Of a DNA stretch of 58,379 nucleotides, positions 1 to 7,425 are shown one piece after another. Numbering within the stretch: position 1 is the stretch's first letter; each line of letters begins with the position of its first letter. Below the pieces are notes generated by a model that worked only from the letters and a program-made list of their open reading frames with translations, was not told the origin of the DNA and searched no databases. Origin of the DNA: a virus; IMG/VR virus record IMGVR_UViG_3300027965_000006, positions 1 to 58,379 of that record. One strand, given 5' to 3'. The position numbers were made by a program, and so were the translations under genes.

Positions 1-154
1 CAAGGCTCGGCTCGCCGCCCATCTGATCGGGTATCCGATGGTCATAGCGGAAGCGGCCCGGCATCAGCAGGGCGCCACAGCCTTCGGCCTCACAGCGTCC
101 TTTCGCGCGCTGGAAGGCGGCGAGCTTTACCTTGGCTGAAAACTCCTGTCTCAC
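1..154 (-). CDS. HNH endonuclease, N-terminal part (runs off window start)
   Basis: The GTG start overlaps the stop of the upstream gene (GTGA). The 51 visible residues contain a zinc/HNH signature: a Cys pair (C21, C26), then YDHRIPDQMGGE, the usual DH...P...GG core of small phage HNH nucleases. Reading across the window ends (position 1 to 58379) stays in frame for 13 more residues to a TGA at 58341-58339, giving 64 aa in total. The second Cys/His pair expected at the C-terminus is not visible after the junction. It is the last gene of the leftward early operon. HNH proteins near terminase or early genes often act in packaging or homing; the role here is inferred. Confidence 0.75.
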   Translation of the reverse strand, partial: MRQEFSAKVKLAAFQRAKGRCEAEGCGALLMPGRFRYDHRIPDQMGGEPSL

Positions 155-480
155 CTGACTCTCTCCGCTGCCCGAATGTTGGCATTCTCGGTGCGCCAAC
201 ATTCGATGATGAACTCGGCACCGCGCACCCGCTGCCGATGATCCTCAAGTTCAAGCGTGGCGTTCGCTTCGTCGTCCCTGGCCTTCACGTAGGCTGCAGC
301 CGTCTCGGCTGTCGCCTTGCGGGCATCGACCGGACCATCGGCGAGCAGCAGCGCCTTGGCGTAGAGCTGCTTCGCCTTGTTCTCGGCGTCGAGCAGTCGC
401 TTCCGAGCGCGGGCGAGCGGGTGTGGCTGCTCGTTGAGATACGCCAACGCCTGCTCGACCATTTGCTCGGTGACGATCAT
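151..480 (-). CDS. Hypothetical early protein, 109 aa
   Basis: No family recognised. The protein is charged and helical (Glu/Ala/Arg-rich), with a probable coiled coil in residues 20-90. Its ATG overlaps the end of bet by four bases and its stop overlaps the GTG of the HNH gene, so it is translationally coupled in the recombination operon. A role in recombination is possible only by context. Confidence 0.7.
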   Translation of the reverse strand: MIVTEQMVEQALAYLNEQPHPLARARKRLLDAENKAKQLYAKALLLADGPVDARKATAETAAAYVKARDDEANATLELEDHRQRVRGAEFIIECWRTENANIRAAERVR

Positions 481-1370
481 TCGGCCGCCTCAGTCACGGC
501 ATTGAAGCTGTCCAGTCGCGCCTTTGTGGCGGCCGTGATGGAGCGGAACGCCTTCGGGGCGTGCTCAGCGATCTTGTCCAGCACGTCCTTGTTGACCTGC
601 TGCCACTCCGCGAGCTCGGTCGCGTCTTTGGCCGTCTTGACGGCGGCGATGTACGTCGCGCCCCAATTCAGGGTGTTGCCCTCGAACGGGATCGCGTGAG
701 GCGACACCTCGCCGGTCTCGGGATGCGTCGGCGCCTCAATCGGCTTCGGCGGGATCACTTCCTGCTTGGGCGCCTCAGCCGGCAGGCTGCTGGCCTGATC
801 CATCTCGTCCGACGTGTAGAGGCCGGAAAGCTCCTGCGGGAACGCCTTGCGCAACGCTAGCGCCTCGGCGCACTTCGCCAGCATCACGTCCGGCATGTTC
901 GCCCACATGCGGGTCGGCACGCCGTCACGCGTTTTCTGGGCGTAGGAGTCGAACCGGGCGACGCCCCAGCACGGCTCCTTGAAGTCGTCGCGGATCACGC
1001 CGACGCGGGCAGCCAAGGGTGGCTCAGCCTGCAGCCACACGTCACACCACTGGCCATCCTTGCCGCACCAGTACGGGCCGACCTGGCCGGCGTATTTGCC
1101 GCTGCGCTCGGCCACCAGCCGGAAGCCGTCGATCGACACCTGGATTGACCTGACAGTGACCCACTGCTCGCCGCGCTTCTCGCGCCGCTCGATCGAGTAG
1201 ATTTGCCGGGCGAACGGGTCGAGACCGGTGCGCTCGCACTGCCACATGAACATCTTGAGTTCGTCGTCGGTCGCCCCCTTGCAGATGACCTTCTTGATAA
1301 GGTCCACCTGTTCGGGGTTGAAATGCGCAACAGCCTGAGGCTGGGCGCGTGTGGGAAGGTTGACGTTCAT
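477..1370 (-). CDS. bet: Phage recombination protein Bet (Red-beta family)
   Basis: Single-strand annealing protein of the lambda Red type, 297 aa, close to family length. Conserved stretches typical of Bet are present: [30 protein letters not shown] and [17 protein letters not shown], the last about two thirds in. The C-terminal third (after about residue 195) is variable and proline-rich. The open frame extends upstream, but the ATG at 1370 sits in an ATGA overlap with the exonuclease stop. With the adjacent exonuclease it forms a double-strand-break recombination pair. It lies in the leftward early operon and is therefore expected to be repressed in lysogeny. Confidence 0.93.
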   Translation of the reverse strand: MNVNLPTRAQPQAVAHFNPEQVDLIKKVICKGATDDELKMFMWQCERTGLDPFARQIYSIERREKRGEQWVTVRSIQVSIDGFRLVAERSGKYAGQVGPYWCGKDGQWCDVWLQAEPPLAARVGVIRDDFKEPCWGVARFDSYAQKTRDGVPTRMWANMPDVMLAKCAEALALRKAFPQELSGLYTSDEMDQASSLPAEAPKQEVIPPKPIEAPTHPETGEVSPHAIPFEGNTLNWGATYIAAVKTAKDATELAEWQQVNKDVLDKIAEHAPKAFRSITAATKARLDSFNAVTEAAE

Positions 1371-2155
1371 TGCACTGCCTCCTTGATGCTGAGCCGTCCG
1401 GCTCGGTCCCTCTTGATCTCGATCGCGTGTCCGAAGCACCGGGCGGCATCGCTCGGCACCATGGCCTTGAGTTCCTTTTCGGCGGCCTCGTTGTCCTTGC
1501 GGGCCTGCCGTGTGGTGGCCCACGTCGCGGCATTCGCGCCCCACGAGTTGTTGCCGGTCATGTCGTAGGTCTTCTCGGCCTTGACCGGCGCCGTGACGGC
1601 CGCCTGGGCGAAGGGTTTGCGGAGATCCCATACGCACCGGATGAATTCGGTGGCGCGCTTGAGCAGCTCGGCCGCGTAGGCGGCATCGCCGTCGATAATC
1701 TCGACGATCGGCTCGCTGGCGCCCATGATGACCGATAGGGCGCAGCGCCGCGCGCCGGTCACGATCATTTGCCAGTGCATTTGCGCCTGATAGCGGGCGA
1801 TGATGGTCTCGATCGGCTCGCGCCCGCCGACGTGCTTGCACTCGATCGGGCAGTCGAGTTTGACGGACCAGCCGTCGAGCGTGCAGGCGGACCAGCCGTT
1901 CATGTGAGTGACGACTTCGCCGCGCCGGGTGACTTCGCCGCTCTTGCGCTCGAACCAGTCGAGGTTGAGGCTTTCGGTGTGCGAGCCGAGCTGCACCGCC
2001 CAGACGCCGGAAAGGTCTTCCGGCACGTAGTCAGGGTCGCCGACCATCTCGCGCCAAAGGTTCATGATCTCGGCCTGGTCGCCGGTCATGAGGCAGGCGA
2101 CGCGCGAGGCGGTCAGCTTGCCGTCGCGGGCCGCGGTTTGGGCGGGACTCAACAT
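1367..2155 (-). CDS. YqaJ/lambda-type exonuclease
   Basis: Predicted 5'-3' dsDNA exonuclease, partner of Bet, 262 aa. The catalytic PD-(D/E)XK core is visible: LDG (D94), then CPIECKHV (E105, K107), followed by the QAQMHWQM helix near residue 125 that is characteristic of YqaJ recombinases. The N-terminal TAS motif (residues 15-17) is also typical. The start ATG has a purine-rich site (GAGGGG) upstream. The gene overlaps bet by ATGA and follows dam by two bases. Confidence 0.9.
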   Translation of the reverse strand: MLSPAQTAARDGKLTASRVACLMTGDQAEIMNLWREMVGDPDYVPEDLSGVWAVQLGSHTESLNLDWFERKSGEVTRRGEVVTHMNGWSACTLDGWSVKLDCPIECKHVGGREPIETIIARYQAQMHWQMIVTGARRCALSVIMGASEPIVEIIDGDAAYAAELLKRATEFIRCVWDLRKPFAQAAVTAPVKAEKTYDMTGNNSWGANAATWATTRQARKDNEAAEKELKAMVPSDAARCFGHAIEIKRDRAGRLSIKEAVQ

Positions 2156-2157
2156 AG

Positions 2158-3078
2158 CTATTTTCCCCTCAGTCTTGGTTGATTAGCAAAATCGGGCTTG
2201 CGGCCCGCGTGAGTGAACATGTCGTGCTGCGCCTGGGCCATGTCGATCGCGGCCGAGGCCCGCGGATTGATCCAGAGGACTTCGACACGATCTCTCGCAC
2301 CGTCCGCGTGAGCTTCCAGCTCGACCCTTCTCCACCCAGGCAGCGCCTTGTCGTAGCTGTCATGCGGATAGCCTGACAGGATCACGAAGCCTTTGAGCGT
2401 TCGCAGAAACGTCAGCAGGCGCGCGTGTCCATCGGCGTCGAGTTCGTGGGTGTAGCAACGGTTCCGGTGCATCGCCGATGATCTGGTCTCCCATACGTAG
2501 GGCGGATCGACGTAGTGCAACGTCTCGGCGCTATCGTGCTGCCCCATGACCTCCAATGCGTCGCGGTTCTCGATCACGATGCCGCGCAGCCGCTCGATGA
2601 TCGCCGGCAGGCGGTCGGGGTAGTTCGCCCAGTCGTGCGCCGGCGTGGTCCCTGATCGGTTTGAATTGGCCCGGAAGCCGGTGCGGGTAGCCTTGTTGTG
2701 GCCGTTCGATCCGAACCCCATGAAGCAGAGGATAACGAGCCTCCGCGCACGCTCGACCGGCTCGTCGGTATCGAGATAGCCGACCTCGAACTCGTCGCGA
2801 GCGAACGGGGTGAGGCGCAGTTTCTCCGAGAGCTGGCGCGCCTGGGTGTCGTCTTGGAGCACCCGAAATAGGTTCACAACCTCTTGGTCAAGATCGTTGT
2901 AGACCTCGCCGTAGGCCCGCGGCTTCTGCATGAGCACAGAAGCGGCCCCGCCGAATGGCTCGACGTACACCCGGTGCGGAGGAAAGTGGCTGATGATCCA
3001 CGGTGCCAGTTTCCACTTGCCGCCGTGCCAGCGGAGCACGGGCCGAGTCGGTTCGGCTATGGTCGCCATTACGTTCAT
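2158..3078 (-). CDS. D12-class N6-adenine DNA methyltransferase (Dam-like)
   Basis: 306 aa. It shows the order of motifs expected for Dam/D12 enzymes: an N-terminal RWHGGK box (residues 16-21), the SAM-binding EPFGGAASVL (40-49), and the catalytic DPPY at 191-194. It probably methylates GATC-like sites on phage DNA, either to protect it from host restriction or to mimic host marking; the target is not deducible here. It is coupled by ATGA to the tiny membrane gene upstream and followed by exo. Confidence 0.9.
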   Translation of the reverse strand: MNVMATIAEPTRPVLRWHGGKWKLAPWIISHFPPHRVYVEPFGGAASVLMQKPRAYGEVYNDLDQEVVNLFRVLQDDTQARQLSEKLRLTPFARDEFEVGYLDTDEPVERARRLVILCFMGFGSNGHNKATRTGFRANSNRSGTTPAHDWANYPDRLPAIIERLRGIVIENRDALEVMGQHDSAETLHYVDPPYVWETRSSAMHRNRCYTHELDADGHARLLTFLRTLKGFVILSGYPHDSYDKALPGWRRVELEAHADGARDRVEVLWINPRASAAIDMAQAQHDMFTHAGRKPDFANQPRLRGK

Positions 3079-3149
3079 TTCGCCAGCATGTTTATAAGGG
3101 TGCCGATCGCGAAGCAGATCGATCCGGCAAGGTAGAAGTAGTTGGCCAT
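3075..3149 (-). CDS. Tiny single-span membrane protein, 24 aa
   Basis: A short ORF encodes MANYFYLAGSICF followed by AIGTLINMLAK. Almost all of it is one hydrophobic helix. The stop overlaps the dam ATG (ATGA), matching the coupling seen through the whole operon, which is the main support. Function unknown. Confidence 0.6.
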   Translation of the reverse strand: MANYFYLAGSICFAIGTLINMLAK

Positions 3150-3168
3150 GTTCGCTGAAGTTCCGTGA

Positions 3169-3345
3169 TTACGCGGAAGTCGGAATGGCGCCGCCGTCGA
3201 TCTCGTAGCCGGCCTTCTGCAGCTCGCGCATGTACCAAGCGCGATCCTCGGTGCTCAGCGCCTTGATCTCGGTCATGAACGACCCGGCGGACTGGCCCGG
3301 CTTCTTGAACACTTCGGTCATCGTCGCGATGAAGGACTTGGCCAT
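3169..3345 (-). CDS. Hypothetical small early protein, 58 aa
   Basis: The ATG at 3345 is preceded by an excellent ribosome-binding site (CAGGAGAAAGCT). The protein starts MAKSFIATMTEVFKK and looks soluble, helical and mixed-charge, ending DGGAIPTSA. It sits in the leftward early operon between two other small genes. No family recognised. Confidence 0.7.
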   Translation of the reverse strand: MAKSFIATMTEVFKKPGQSAGSFMTEIKALSTEDRAWYMRELQKAGYEIDGGAIPTSA

Positions 3346-3385
3346 AGCTTTCTCCTGGGTTAAGTTGCTGGTTTAGTTATCGAGT

Positions 3386-3634
3386 TCACAGTAAGTTTTT
3401 GCGCAGCCGCGCGGCGCACCGGCGGCAAAGGTTGTCGTCCTCAAGCGCATCGGCGGCGGAACGGTCATCGAGCGCGAGCCAGCCGGTGGACGCAGGAAGG
3501 CCGCAGAGCGTCCCGCTGCCGTTGGAGGCGTGGTAGGGCTCGCGCTTCCACCACTGATGGTTTCGGCCCGATCCGGTGGCCGCCCGAGGCTTGGCACTGC
3601 AAACGAAGTGAAGCATGGGCCGATCCCCACTCAT
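3386..3634 (-). CDS. Small protein with C-terminal CxxC, 82 aa
   Basis: Frame chosen over a competing minus-strand frame (3373-3630) because it has a coherent C-terminal LCRRCAARLR motif, a possible half zinc knuckle, and an NHQWWKREPYH patch. The start is uncertain: ATG at 3634 or the internal ATG at 3616 (MLHFVCSAK). Function unknown. Confidence 0.55.
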   Translation of the reverse strand: MSGDRPMLHFVCSAKPRAATGSGRNHQWWKREPYHASNGSGTLCGLPASTGWLALDDRSAADALEDDNLCRRCAARLRKNLL

Positions 3635-3640
3635 GATTTC

Positions 3641-3871
3641 TCATTCCATCGCGTTGATCTTTTCGAGATCGCCGGGCTTCGGCCATTCGAACGCAAAGGC
3701 TCGTCCGCGCAGGACTTCCCAAGCCGCGAAAAGTCGGCCGGCGGTGTATGGAACGCATACGGCGCGAACCCATTGCGAATAGCGGGTGCCTTGGCGCTCG
3801 ACGAAAACCTCGGTCTGCGCGCCTCGCGCATAGCAGCGCCGAAAGTTGTGGATGTAGAATGGTGTGCTCAT
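3641..3871 (-). CDS. Hypothetical protein, 76 aa
   Basis: The ATG at 3871 follows an AAGGA-type site. The protein starts MSTPFYIHNFRR and is rich in aromatic and basic residues (RQGTRYSQWVRAV, FEWPKPGDLEKI). It is in tandem with its neighbours, with only 6-7 bp gaps. Not recognised. Confidence 0.6.
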   Translation of the reverse strand: MSTPFYIHNFRRCYARGAQTEVFVERQGTRYSQWVRAVCVPYTAGRLFAAWEVLRGRAFAFEWPKPGDLEKINAME

Positions 3872-3877
3872 TTTTCC

Positions 3878-4186
3878 TTAGTGGCGCTCATCCGCATGCA
3901 CTACGTGCATGTTGATCGGCGCCTTATCCATTTCCTCTTGGAACATCCTGACCCTGGTGCGGATGCGTTTAGCGCACCATTCGCTAAACCGGCGGGTCCC
4001 CGCTGCGGTGGCAGTCTCTTTTGATGTCGATGCCGCGAACGAGAGGACCATCAGGCAGGCCGAAATGATCTCGCCAGAAAGCAAGATCAATGTTCCTCCG
4101 CCATATTGCTTTCCAACATCAAAGATCGCGGTAGTTATCGCTTCTTCGATCTTCTCGGCATATTCCTGGTTAACCACTTGTGGCAT
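3878..4186 (-). CDS. Hypothetical protein with central hydrophobic segment, 102 aa
   Basis: Starts MPQVVNQEYAEKIEEA. A Gly/Leu/Ile-rich segment around residues 29-52 (GGGTLILLSGEIIS...) could be membrane-associated, and a basic amphipathic region follows (RIRTRVRMFQEEMDK). Base use here is less GC-rich than in the neighbours. Early operon member of unknown role. Confidence 0.6.
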   Translation of the reverse strand: MPQVVNQEYAEKIEEAITTAIFDVGKQYGGGTLILLSGEIISACLMVLSFAASTSKETATAAGTRRFSEWCAKRIRTRVRMFQEEMDKAPINMHVVHADERH

Positions 4187-4194
4187 CTATTCTC

Positions 4195-4635
4195 TCACGT
4201 ATCTTGATTGGGTAATTGTGCGTCGGCCGATGCCCTTGAGCGCCATGAACGTCCCCCCTGTCCCGAAACGCAGGGCACCTTTCTGAAAGCCGACCCCGAC
4301 GCTGGCCGGCCGGTCTCCACGGGAGGGGGTAACTCACGTTTGCGGTCGAGCGCCGAGCGCCCCGGCAAAGGATCGCCGAAATAGGTTTGTCCGTAGTTGC
4401 GCGGCATCGCGAACAAAGCATCACGCTCGGCTAATAGGTCGGCTTCGTTGCGGATAGGGGAGGGGGATGGAGCCGGCGCGCGATGCGCTTGCGCGATGCT
4501 GCCGTTGATGCCGCCCCATGACAGACGATCGGCGCGGGCGAGGATGCGCGATCTACGCAAGGACGCGGACTGACGCGAGCGCGATAGGACATCCGCGATC
4601 CGCTTCGCCTGCTGTGCGGAGTTCAGGTAGCTCAT
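4195..4635 (-). CDS. Hypothetical basic protein, 146 aa
   Basis: Starts MSYLNSAQQAKRIADV at an ATGA overlap with the upstream gene. The N-terminal part is helical and very basic. The C-terminal third (after about residue 95) is low-complexity Pro/Gly/Arg/Ser and may be disordered. No domain recognised. The upstream extension of this frame is a shadow. Confidence 0.6.
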   Translation of the reverse strand: MSYLNSAQQAKRIADVLSRSRQSASLRRSRILARADRLSWGGINGSIAQAHRAPAPSPSPIRNEADLLAERDALFAMPRNYGQTYFGDPLPGRSALDRKRELPPPVETGRPASGSAFRKVPCVSGQGGRSWRSRASADAQLPNQDT

Positions 4636-4946
4636 GCCGCGACCCTCAGCCCGCGCGCCCAGGCAAGGCCGGCGTGCTTCTCGATGAAGTCGCGAACCGC
4701 AAGGGTGATGTCGTCGCCGGCCGCCTGCCGCTGCTCGGCCTCGTTGGCGACCGCGCGCGCGATCGTCTCCGTCACGTCGTCGCAGACGTGTTCCTCGGGA
4801 TTGCATTGCAGGATCGCCGTGATGTCGGCGACCGGAACCTGCTCGTTGAGGATGTCGGCGACGACGGCGGCGCGCGTGAGGAACAGGCGCTCGAGGATCG
4901 AGTCCTCGGTCCAGTCGAGCCGAAGCACGAAAACGTCTTGTGGCAT
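4632..4946 (-). CDS. First gene of leftward early operon, 104 aa, unknown
   Basis: ATG at 4946 (MPQDVFVLRLDW) chosen over the longer frame because a strong GGAGG site lies just upstream and the PL promoter is a further 25 bp away. The protein is acidic and helical (ILERLFLTRAAVVADILNEQ). Being first after PL, it is a candidate regulator or anti-host protein, but no motif proves this. Confidence 0.65.
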   Translation of the reverse strand: MPQDVFVLRLDWTEDSILERLFLTRAAVVADILNEQVPVADITAILQCNPEEHVCDDVTETIARAVANEAEQRQAAGDDITLAVRDFIEKHAGLAWARGLRVAA

Positions 4947-4971
4947 GCGATCCTCCAAATCAGAGGACCGC

Positions 4972-5000
4972 AATTTGGGACGCTCAGTCCCACATGTCAA
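4972..5000 (-). promoter_or_regulatory. Leftward early promoter PL
   Basis: On the minus strand: TTGACA (5000-4995), 17-bp spacer, CAAATT (4977-4972). The spacer and -10 are covered by an operator palindrome (4976-4992). It drives the operon starting at 4946. The design is nearly identical to PR at 5550-5578. Confidence 0.65.
4976..4992. promoter_or_regulatory. Operator OL, TGGGAC-N5-GTCCCA
   Basis: A perfect 6-bp inverted repeat with a 5-bp centre, preceded by ATT exactly like the operator in PR. Its position over PL implies repression by the adjacent CI-like and/or Cro-like protein. Confidence 0.7.
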
Positions 5001-5003
5001 GGA

Positions 5004-5297
5004 CTATTTGTCGAGCGGTAGATAACCCCGTGACGCCATGCAACCCTCGTAGACCGTCTCGAGGCTGCCCGAATAGCCGAACATCCGCGAGCCAATCTGC
5101 GCGTTATCCCCAGCCGACAAGTTGGCGCGCTCAGTATCGCCGCGGCACGCGGCTTGATCGGCCATTAGCTGATTTTGGGTGATGTCCTTCCCGTCCGCGC
5201 GCGTCCAAAGCTGTGGAGTATGCGCGCAGGCGGTTAGGAAGATCGGCGCTGCCGCGATCCAGAGGCAGCGGCTGACTCCTGACCAGTGATCAGCCAT
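5004..5297 (-). CDS. Small outer-membrane-type lipoprotein
   Basis: 97 aa from ATG 5297 (or 103 aa from 5315). Basic N-terminus, hydrophobic stretch and a lipobox FLTAC with the Cys at about residue 24 predict lipidation. The mature part resembles small rhizobial lipoproteins (TPQLWTRADG..., with a later Cys pair). It starts inside the 3' end of the repressor gene and stops just before PL, so it is probably co-transcribed with the repressor and expressed in lysogeny. That would fit lysogenic conversion or superinfection exclusion, which is inference. Confidence 0.75.
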   Translation of the reverse strand: MADHWSGVSRCLWIAAAPIFLTACAHTPQLWTRADGKDITQNQLMADQAACRGDTERANLSAGDNAQIGSRMFGYSGSLETVYEGCMASRGYLPLDK

Positions 5298-5500
5298 GTC
5301 ATTGAAACCCCGCATATTTTGCAGAACTTCGGAAGAAGCCTGATCGGCAAGTCCGTGTCGCGGCCGCCCTCATATTTGGAGTAGGCGTCGCGCGTGACAC
5401 CTAGCAGCTCGGCCATGTCTTCCTGCGTGCGCGGCCCGCGCGCCTCCTTAAGGCGCCTCTTAAAGCCCTGACGCCACTGACGATCTGCCCCTTCATCCAT
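5234..5500 (-). CDS. CI-like XRE-family repressor
   Basis: A helix-turn-helix domain covers most of the 88-residue product: FKRRLKEARG, then TQEDMAELLGVTRDAYSKYE, the canonical XRE turn, then LLPKFCKICGVSMTWLITG. There is no C-terminal peptidase domain, so this is a short repressor. Start choice is uncertain: ATG 5500 lies directly beside an operator half-site and could be leaderless; ATG 5542 (102 aa) has an AAGG site. It is divergent from the Cro-like gene, the classic immunity switch arrangement. Confidence 0.8.
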   Translation of the reverse strand: MDEGADRQWRQGFKRRLKEARGPRTQEDMAELLGVTRDAYSKYEGGRDTDLPIRLLPKFCKICGVSMTWLITGQESAAASGSRQRRSS

Positions 5501-5517
5501 GCGGACAACTTGTCCCA
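5501..5517. promoter_or_regulatory. Third operator copy, GCGGAC-N5-GTCCCA
   Basis: Matches 10 of 12 arm positions of the OL/OR palindrome with the same 5-bp spacing. It abuts the candidate repressor start at 5500, suggesting autoregulation of the repressor promoter. Confidence 0.5.
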
Positions 5518-5528
5518 CAGCAGGTTGG

Positions 5529-5542
5529 ATGTCACGGGACAT
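5529..5542. repeat. Inverted repeat ATGTC-ACGG-GACAT
   Basis: Lies between the two operators of the immunity region. The same arms with a different centre recur at 11935-11948, so it may be a binding site for a second regulator. Confidence 0.4.
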
Positions 5543-5549
5543 CGCGGCC

Positions 5550-5578
5550 TTGACATTTGGGACCGTGGGTCCCATAGA
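5550..5578 (+). promoter_or_regulatory. Rightward early promoter PR
   Basis: TTGACA (5550-5555), 17-bp spacer, CATAGA (5573-5578). The spacer is almost entirely the OR operator. It transcribes the Cro-like gene at 5586 and the early right operon. Confidence 0.65.
5558..5574. promoter_or_regulatory. Operator OR, TGGGACC-GTG-GGTCCCA
   Basis: A perfect 7-bp inverted repeat inside PR. Arms and flanks match OL at 4976-4992. Confidence 0.7.
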
Positions 5579-5585
5579 TGGGAGC

Positions 5586-5813
5586 ATGTCAAAGCCCACT
5601 TCGTTTCGGTCGATCATCGCCCTCTGGCCGACCCAGGAGGCACTTGCGCTTGATGTGGGCGCCTCGCATGACGCGGTGCGCAAGTGGGCGCAGCGCGGAT
5701 TCATCCCTTCCGAATGGTGGACCTCGTTGCTCGGCACCACCCGAGCCCGCCAAGCTGGCGTCAACGCTGATTTGCTCGCGAAACTCGCCGCTTCCCGTGA
5801 GGCCGCCGCATGA
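5586..5813 (+). CDS. Cro-like HTH protein (YdaS-type)
   Basis: 75 aa from ATG 5586, preceded by a TGGGAG site; the longer frame crosses PR and is rejected. The HTH reads WPTQEALALDVGASHDAVRK, then WAQRGFIPSEWW, the pattern of YdaS/Cro-like antirepressors. First gene of the rightward operon and divergent from the repressor, so it is the likely lytic-switch protein binding the same operators. Confidence 0.8.
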   Translation: MSKPTSFRSIIALWPTQEALALDVGASHDAVRKWAQRGFIPSEWWTSLLGTTRARQAGVNADLLAKLAASREAAA

Positions 5814-6069
5814 CGCCTCGGGAACTCCAACACCCTGCCCGACACTGCCGCACTCCCTCTTCTCGGGGGTCGGTACCATCTTATGACCGAATTGCGACAG
5901 GACGCCATCAAAAGGTTGTGTGTGCGGCATACGGTCAAATACTGATCCGGTCAGCAGGTCCCAACGTAAACCGGGCCGCTCCCACCATCCCCAGTTCCAA
6001 TCAGATTCTCGCGACCGATCAACGGGCGCGGCGTCGTGTTCATTGTCGCGTTGGGGAGGCGTTTTTGTC

Positions 6070-6366
6070 ATGGGTGCATTGTCCGCGGTTCCGAAATCGG
6101 AACCGGAAGAATCGACCGACGAGCCGAGACAGAGACCGACGCGGCGCGTCGTTAGCGCGAAAACCGGGTCAGATCGCATCACTTTCGGCGATCTCGCGCG
6201 CTTCGCTTGTCCTTACAAAACAGCAGCTTGGCTGGCACACATCGCGAAATGCGAGGTGCGAACCGCAGAACGATGGCTCGAGGGCAAACACGAGCCGCCA
6301 ATGGAAATGCTCGGCGCCGTGATGGCCGAGATCATGCGCCGGTTCAATCAGCGGATCGGCGAGTAG
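6070..6366 (+). CDS. HTH regulator, possible CII-like activator
   Basis: 98 aa from ATG 6070, with GGGGAGG upstream. The C-terminal half holds a helix-turn-helix-like segment (WLAHIAKCEVRTAERWLEGK, then HEPPMEMLGAVMAEIM). The N-terminal about 45 residues are charged and probably disordered. Second gene after the Cro-like protein, the position of CII in lambdoid phages; functional equivalence is inferred. Nothing firm was seen in 5814-6069. Confidence 0.65.
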   Translation: MGALSAVPKSEPEESTDEPRQRPTRRVVSAKTGSDRITFGDLARFACPYKTAAWLAHIAKCEVRTAERWLEGKHEPPMEMLGAVMAEIMRRFNQRIGE

Positions 6367-6421
6367 CACGGGGGTTGCTTGTTGCGTTCGCGTGCTGCGC
6401 TTCCAGCGCCACGGGGATGCC

Positions 6422-6844
6422 ATGCCGCAAGCCTGCCACGCGATCGATTACATCGACCCGCCTTTCATGGCGCCGCTCGAATGCGTGATGGACATCCCGT
6501 TCCCGCCGAGCACCAACAAGCTCTGGCGCATCAGCGGCCGGCGCAATCACCTGTCCGCCGAATACCAAGCTTGGCGGAAGCAGGCCGACATGGCGGTCAT
6601 CGCCAACGGCACTTGGCGCAATCGCGTCGCGATGCCGGCGCACTTCACGGCGCTGATCCTGCTCAGCACCGAGCACCGCACGGCTCGAACCGACGGAGAT
6701 AATCGGATTAAGGCGTGCCTGGATTGGGCGCAGCGGATTGGGCTGATCACCAATGACGCGAAGTGCGACGAGGTGACGGCCCGGTGGGTGCCGACGCATG
6801 AGGCGCCGCACGGCGCCAGATTGGTTTTACGGAGCGTGGCATGA
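6422..6844 (+). CDS. rusA: RusA-like Holliday junction resolvase
   Basis: 140 aa from ATG 6422, chosen for its GGGG site; a GTG at 6392 is possible. N-terminal IPFPPSTNKLW and the acidic metal-binding block RTDGDNRIKACLDWAQR (D91, D93, K97, D101), followed by NDAKCDEV, match RusA, which cleaves four-way junctions as a dimer. It probably resolves recombination intermediates before packaging. ATGA overlap with the next gene. Confidence 0.88.
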   Translation: MPQACHAIDYIDPPFMAPLECVMDIPFPPSTNKLWRISGRRNHLSAEYQAWRKQADMAVIANGTWRNRVAMPAHFTALILLSTEHRTARTDGDNRIKACLDWAQRIGLITNDAKCDEVTARWVPTHEAPHGARLVLRSVA

Positions 6845-7425
6845 GCCGAAATCTTGCCACGCAGGCAAGTCGAGCGCCGCTCGCCGAGCGCAAGGATGAT
6901 CTGTACGAAACGCCGCCCGAGGCCGTTCGAGCACTGCTACGCGTCGAGCCGCTGCCGCCAACGATCTGGGAATGTGCCTGCGGTCCTGGCAGCATCGTGC
7001 GCGAACTCCGCGCCGCGGGCCATTTGGTCTACGCCACAGATCTCGTGGACTACGGCTGTCCTGATTCTGAGGCGCGGATCGATTTTCTGTTGGAGCGCCA
7101 GCCATCGTTTTGTGTCGGCGCGGTGGTGACGAACCCGCCGTACAAACTGGCGAACAAGTTCGTCTCCCATGCGCTCGCACTCGGCATTCCAAAGGTGGTC
7201 ATGCTTCTGCGGCTCGCCTTCCTAGAAGGACAAGGCCGCACACCGATCCTTGATCAAGGGCTACTGGCCCGCGTCCACGTCTTTCGCAATCGGTTGCCTC
7301 GAATGCATCGTTCTGGATGGGACGGTCCGCATGCGTCGTCGTCGATTGCGTTCGCATGGTTCGTCTGGGACCTCGCGCATCGCGGCCCGACCGAGCTGCG
7401 CCGGCTCTCGTGGGAGGCCGCATGA
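6841..7425 (+). CDS. SAM-dependent DNA adenine methyltransferase
   Basis: 194 aa. The SAM motif IWECACGPGSIV lies at residues 42-53 and the catalytic NPPY at 98-101, an N6-adenine or N4-cytosine type order. The C-terminal part (SGWDGPHASSSIAFAWFVWD) is a common feature of short phage methylases. This is the second methylase of the genome, after the D12 enzyme in the left operon. ATGA-coupled on both sides. Confidence 0.85.
   Translation: MSRNLATQASRAPLAERKDDLYETPPEAVRALLRVEPLPPTIWECACGPGSIVRELRAAGHLVYATDLVDYGCPDSEARIDFLLERQPSFCVGAVVTNPPYKLANKFVSHALALGIPKVVMLLRLAFLEGQGRTPILDQGLLARVHVFRNRLPRMHRSGWDGPHASSSIAFAWFVWDLAHRGPTELRRLSWEAA

Noticed and set aside
5589-6182. Minus-strand frame with a Trp-rich WNWGWW segment
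   Set aside because: It would run through the Cro-like gene and against PR; no ribosome site was seen at its candidate starts. Left as unlikely rather than excluded.
5810-6322. 170-codon plus frame starting at an ATGA overlap with the Cro-like gene
   Set aside because: Composition looks out of frame, and it overlaps the better supported HTH gene at 6070.
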